Shown piece after piece: positions 61,124 to 64,000 of a stretch of 64,000 nt of DNA. Within the stretch, counting starts at the first letter, position 1, and every line of letters starts with the position of its first letter. A program made the translations under genes and the position numbers. The DNA is taken from assembly GCA_037349105.1 (NCBI GenBank), contig JAYJMM010000026.1, positions 2,418,001-2,482,000 on the forward strand, in the 5' to 3' direction. This DNA comes from Limnomonas spitsbergensis. Its lineage: Eukaryota > Chlorophyta > Chlorophyceae > Chlamydomonadales. The notes under the pieces are model-generated. The model was not told where the DNA came from. It did not search any database and saw only the letters and a program-made list of their open reading frames with translations.

Positions 61124-61344
61124 ATGGCCGGTTATCGCGGACCCGCCCCCCAGCTTCTGGCCACTTCCGCCGTGGCCTGGTGGGCGACGTCCTCTGAAAC
61201 CAACCGACAGCGCCTGGCTCATCTGGGAGTGCAGCGTGCATTGGCAGCGGCGGTGCATGCGGGTAGTGACCTTCACCTAGATCACATCGACGCATCGGAT
61301 CTAGATCAGGAGCGACACCGGGCGCTGCAGTTTGGGCTGGTCGG
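61124..61344 (+). CDS. Fourth recognisable exon, ARM-like helices
   Basis: Frame MAGYRGPAPQLLATSAVAWW, then ATSSETNRQRLAHLGVQRAL, AAAVHAGSDLHLDHIDASDL and ALQFGLVG, ending at a GTGAGC donor (phase 0 to 2). The pattern of an Ala-rich helix, a short S/N turn, NRxRL, and then LGVxxAL is that of an armadillo repeat. This is a pattern reading, not a database match. The phases agree with the exons on both sides. Confidence 0.55.
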
Positions 61345-61518
61345 GTGAGCTGGGTAAAACCGTTTTTGGAAACCTTTGTTTTCAAGATCTGAAGAGAAAG
61401 ATTATGCTCTGGATATGAAAAGCTATTATTATCTAGTGTTGGTTTGGACTTCACAGTTATATATAGACTTTTTAAATCTTGAGTAAGACTATGTAAAATC
61501 TTGTACCTGAGGTAAGCA

Positions 61519-62026
61519 GACAAGTAATCAGAGGTGCTGCTGCGCAGCACAAAAAACGGCAGAGCAGTCAGGTATGTGACTTTTCAGAGGGCAGGCGCAG
61601 CCAGATGCGGACGGGGTCTCCTAGACCCCATGCAAACCCCTTCGCCATGGTGCAGGATTTCAAAACATTTGTCACAACTCTATCGCTGGCTCAGTGCGTG
61701 TTTTTAATGATGCGTATCGAATTGCGCATAGAGAAGCGAAGCCACAGCTGTCGGCCTGTCGCGTGACACCAGGGGACAGCGTGACGACACCCTACGTCAT
61801 CCGCTGTGAGATCCAGCCTTGGTAGCTGAGTTTCTCATTTCTGCACCTCGGTCTTTGAGGTCTGACAGGAATAACCTTCATAAATACAGCCGGTTGATTT
61901 GCGCTGTAGCGCATAAAGTTTCCGTGACGTTCCAGAAACATCAGGCGGACTGACTGACGGACGGAAACGGGTGGAAACTGGGGGCATCGCCCCCGCGACC
62001 TTGGGCCGCCCGGGGGGCTCTGCCGA
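61519..62026 (+). repeat. 470-510-bp dispersed repeat, copy 2
   Basis: Partner of 54728-55200, in the same orientation, in the next-but-one intron of the same gene. It differs by small indels and an extra GTGACACCAGGGGACAGCG segment. Confidence 0.75.
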
Positions 62027-62259
62027 AAAATTGACCTCTTGGAGCGTTCTTTTGAATAAAATAGCGTTGACAGGGCGATGGAGGAATCTTTCTCCCCATT
62101 GCTTCAGCGGCAGCTGGGGGTAGGGCTAAAGTTCAGGGTTTTGTCCGGGGTGCAGTCCAGGTTGATGGTTCCGGGTTCAGTTTGTGGGCGCTTTGCTCAC
62201 ACAAACTACATACCCCCTCCTCTTTCAGTTTCGGCACGCAAGCCTCCACTCCTCCTTAC

Positions 62260-62787
62260 CCCAAAATGCTATGAACCCTGAACCCTCAACCCTAAACTCT
62301 CTGCCCCAAACTAAACGCTCTGCCCCAAACCCTCAATTATCAGCCCTCAACGCTTGGCCCCGAACCCTAAACCCTAAGCACTCTGCCTGAACCCTGAACC
62401 CTAAAGCCCCAAAGCTCTGCAATTTACCCTAAACGCTGTCCCCTGAACTCTAATCCCTAAACGCTCTACCCTGATCCCTATCCCCACCGCGTGCCCCCTG
62501 TTTACTCCAGGGTCATCCGGTGCTTGTCACACCGAGAGCCGGGCCCTAAACCCTTAACCCTTAACCCTAAACACACTGCCCTGAAACTTTAACCCTAAAC
62601 CCCCACCCTATCCCTATCCCCACCGCATGCCCCCTGTTTACCCTATCAGTGTCATCCGGTGCTTGTCACATAGAGAGCCGGCCCCTGAAACATTTAACCC
62701 TAAACCCTAAACTCGCTCCCTTAACCCTAAACCCTTAAACCATCACTCTATCCCTATCCCGATCGCATGCCCCCTGTCTACCCTCAG
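62260..62787 (+). repeat. Telomere-like tract with triplicated exon-start sequence
   Basis: AACCCTAAACCCTAA-type motifs alternate with three copies of a segment of about 135 bp: CCCCCTGTTTAC, an AG, then TCATCCGGTGCTTGTCACA and GAGAGCCGG at 62500, 62635 and 62772. Only the third runs into the open exon. The other two are decoy splice junctions. Confidence 0.8.
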
Positions 62788-63334
62788 GGTAATCCGGTGC
62801 TTGTCACACCGAGAGCCGGGCCCTGAAGCCGTCGTGTTTCCATCGCTGGCCACCGACGAGTACCGAGACACGCTCTTTTGTGGAACGCTATCGGCCACCT
62901 CGGTAGTCATCCCCTCACCAAGCCCCACAGCCACACAGCAGCACCAGCGCCTACACCAGCAGCAGGGCCAGCACCAGGGCCAGCACCAGGACCAGCACCA
63001 GCACCAGCACCAGCACCAGCAGGGGAAGGGTGCCCCGGTGGGAGGCCAGGACCCTGCGGTCAGCGACGCAGCGGGGATGATGGATTCGCGCGACACCGGG
63101 GTCCTGAGCACAAACACGAACAGGGCAGGGGGCACCACTGCTGGTTCCGTCGCCGCTGCTGGTGCAGGGGGCGCTGGCGGCAGGGATGGGGCGAGCAGGG
63201 ACTCCTATCAGGACGCGATGCTGGCGGGCTGTGTTGGGCCATGTCTCCTAGTGGCAGCGGATGCGGTGGCGGCGGGGGACGAGAAGCTGGCGGCTGCTGC
63301 GGCAGCTTCGCTATCGGCTTGCCTAGAGGTGTGA
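62788..63334 (+). CDS. Fifth recognisable exon, Gln/His-rich
   Basis: Entered in phase 2 from 61344, it reads VIRCLSHREPGPEAVVFPSL, DEYRDTLFCGTLSATSVVIP, a low-complexity HQQQGQHQGQHQDQHQHQHQ tract, Gly/Ala-rich sequence and CVGPCLLVAADAVAAGDEKL with an Ala-rich helix, then SLSACLE. At 63329 GTGTGA may be a donor (phase 0), followed by the telomere-like array. If not spliced, the protein ends at the TGA 63332-63334. The paired helices at the end again look ARM/HEAT-like. The gene may continue beyond the window. Confidence 0.55.
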
Positions 63335-63344
63335 ACAGCAGGGT

Positions 63345-64000
63345 TTAGTTGTTAAGGGTTTGGCTGTGTAGGGTTTGGCTGTTTGGGATTTTGCTGTTAA
63401 GGGTTTGGCTGTTTTAAGGGTTTGAATGTTACGGGTTTGGCTGCGTAGGGTTTGGCTGCGTAGGGTTTGGCTGCACAGGGTTTGGCTGTGTAGGGTTTGG
63501 CTGTGTATGGTTTGGCTGCGTAGGGTTTGGCTGCGTAGGGTTTGGCTGTGTAGGGTTTGGCTGTGTAGGGTTTGGCTGCACAGGGTTTGGCTGCATAGGG
63601 TTTGGCTGTGTAGGGTTTGGCTGCGTAGGGTTTGGCTGCGTAGGGTTAGGCTGTGTAGGGTTTGGCTGTGCAGGGTTTGGCTGCGTATGGTTTGGCTGCG
63701 TAGGGTTTGGCTGTGTAGGGTTTGGCTGTGTAGGGTTTGGCTGCGTATGGTTTGGCTGTGTAGTGTTAGGCTGTGTAGGGTTTGGCTGTGTAGGGTATGG
63801 CTGTGGAGAGTTTGGCTGTGTAGGGTTAGGCTGTGTAGGGTTTGGCTGTGTAGGGTTTGGCTGTGTAGGGTTTGGCTGTGTAGGGTTTGGCTGTGTAGGG
63901 TTTGGCTGTGTAGGGTTTGGCTGTGTAGGGTTTGGCTGTGTAGGGTTTGGCTGTGTAGGGTTTGGCTGTGTAGGGTTTGGCTGTGTAGGGTTTGGCTGTG
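63345..64000 (+). repeat. 15-bp TAGGGTTT-containing minisatellite, runs off the window
   Basis: More than 40 units of TAGGGTTTGGCTGTG with CG/TG and CA variants become more uniform towards the window end. Each unit contains TAGGGTTT, the plant-type telomere core, spaced by GGCTGTG. It is a telomere-derived minisatellite rather than a telomere, because the motif is never tandem on its own. Confidence 0.92.

Noticed and set aside
63345..64000. Chromosome end (telomere)
   Set aside because: The telomere core is separated by GGCTGTG in every unit and never tandem, and the array may be intronic. Nothing shows the chromosome ends here.

Overview
The window looks like nuclear DNA of a green alga. 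The genes are split into many short exons with GT-AG introns, the telomere-like motifs are of the plant TTTAGGG/CCCTAAA type, and the main gene is a homologue of the plant organelle DNA-maintenance protein MSH1. A prasinophyte-like or other repeat-rich chlorophyte would fit, but the species is an inference. Most of the window is not coding. It is minisatellites, dispersed repeats and broken transposons, and most long open frames are artefacts of tandem repeats.

Layout. (1) 1-1.5 kb: upstream sequence with two copies of a dispersed repeat. (2) 1.5-22.2 kb, + strand: an apparently complete MSH1-like gene that I assembled by eye into 29 coding exons. All phases are consistent and the joined frame is 3843 nt (about 1280 aa). 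It carries a Ser/Arg-rich N-terminus, MutS domain I, a MutS ATPase with Walker A split across an intron, and a C-terminal GIY-YIG nuclease. Its introns hold MITE-like elements, a 20-bp repeat and an 89/98-bp minisatellite with higher-order structure. (3) 22.2-28.5 kb: intergenic, with dispersed repeats and two segments carrying tRNA-like A/B boxes. (4) 28.4-30.2 kb, - strand: a gypsy-type fragment (RNase H and integrase) fused to a 67-bp minisatellite. (5) 30.4-33.7 kb, + strand: an internally deleted LTR-type retroelement whose integrase tail carries a PHD finger. (6) 34-41 kb: 245-bp direct repeats, an AGATCT-rich repeat field, two overlapping unknown frames, and a gag-like remnant beside a 0.63-kb inverted repeat. 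(7) 41.3-45.9 kb: a 59-bp minisatellite interrupted by a hAT element with 19-bp terminal inverted repeats and an 8-bp target duplication. The hAT element is itself hit by a short retroposed repeat with a 19-bp duplication. (8) 46-48.5 kb: mostly non-coding. (9) 48.5 kb to the window end, + strand: a second split gene of unknown function, possibly ARM/HEAT-like, whose introns are filled with 18-, 67-, 27-, 11-, 42-, 31- and 15-bp arrays, several ending at splice sites.

The MSH1-like protein would be expected to act in mitochondria or plastids, recognising mismatched or broken organelle DNA through its MutS part and cutting it through its GIY-YIG part. The two host genes show no functional link. 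What they share is intron architecture: tandem arrays and duplications of the 3' splice junction recur in both.
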